Positions 63,984 through 64,000 of a stretch of 64,000 nt of DNA are shown in pieces. This DNA is from Candidatus Soleaferrea massiliensis AP7 (lineage in GTDB: Bacteria; Bacillota; Clostridia; Oscillospirales; Ruminococcaceae): the NCBI RefSeq assembly GCF_000820765.1, contig NZ_CCYH01000006.1, positions 47,546 through 111,545 of the forward strand, written 5' to 3'. A program made the translations under genes and the position numbers. The notes under the pieces are model-generated. The model ran no database searches. It worked only from the letters and a program-made list of their open reading frames with translations, and was not told the origin of the DNA. Within the stretch, counting starts at the first letter, position 1, and each line of letters begins with the position of its first letter.

Positions 63984-64000
63984 TCTATTTGGATCAGGGA

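Noticed and set aside
1..64000. Prophage, toxin-antitoxin pair, restriction or other defence system
   Set aside because: No integrase, capsid, nuclease-methylase or toxin gene is present. The single XRE gene has no partner, and the MoaD-like frame has no E1-like enzyme beside it.

Overview
The window reads as chromosome of a GC-rich, low-outer-membrane Gram-positive bacterium of the class Clostridia, most likely in or near the Oscillospirales (Ruminococcaceae-like). The clues are type I dockerin modules on secreted glycoside hydrolases, a leucine T-box leader, strong Shine-Dalgarno sites with frequent GTG and TTG starts, lipoprotein signal peptides, RNase Y, a GTP-type PEP carboxykinase and many SigA-type promoters with 16-18 bp spacers. 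No species is named with confidence.

Layout. 0-14.5 kb: three very large secreted enzymes, each with its own promoter, a CG-centred operator-like palindrome and a strong terminator: two GH31 proteins and a GH3-esterase-CBM6-dockerin multimodular protein. 15-18.1 kb: an AT-richer islet (DUF11 mini-protein, GH25 lysozyme, TPR protein) abutting the 3' end of tRNA-Pro. 18-24 kb: ATP-grasp enzyme, Big_2/ricin/C39-like surface protein, foldase-like lipoprotein. 24-32 kb: glyA with a candidate attenuator, rarA, a small membrane protein, an ECF sigma factor with an RsgI-like anti-sigma carrying an unusual Cys-rich ectodomain, and T-box-leuA. 32-53.5 kb: mostly housekeeping genes (S1-domain protein, prfA, TsaC/Sua5, coaE, lytic transglycosylase, M18 aminopeptidase, split lysO, rny, polA, rimI-tsaD, pckG, GT4-plsC). 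53.6-56 kb: yfbR, a tiny coupled operon with a MoaD-like fragment, and a vitamin B6 salvage pair. 56-64 kb: the phosphate-uptake locus pstS, pstC-pstA-pstB, phoU and a PhoB-type regulator, broken up by a repeat element and an antisense XRE gene.

In function, the first 14.5 kb is a polysaccharide-degradation set and the sigma/anti-sigma pair may be an envelope or substrate sensor. The last 8 kb is a Pho regulon core with a plausible Pho box ahead of pstS.

The least ordinary content is non-coding. There are at least four families of dispersed structured repeats: a ~137-bp MITE-like element (two copies), a ~250-nt multi-hairpin element (two inverted copies, with a compensatory base pair), a ~590-bp element bounded by perfect 12-bp-arm hairpins that co-vary between copies (two inverted full copies and one half copy), and arrays of ~62-bp double-dyad units. 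Other points to check are an apparent one-base frameshift just after the start of the second GH31 gene, a 126-bp tandem echo of the TsaC/Sua5 gene tail, and a four-fold 16-residue Cys motif in the anti-sigma factor.
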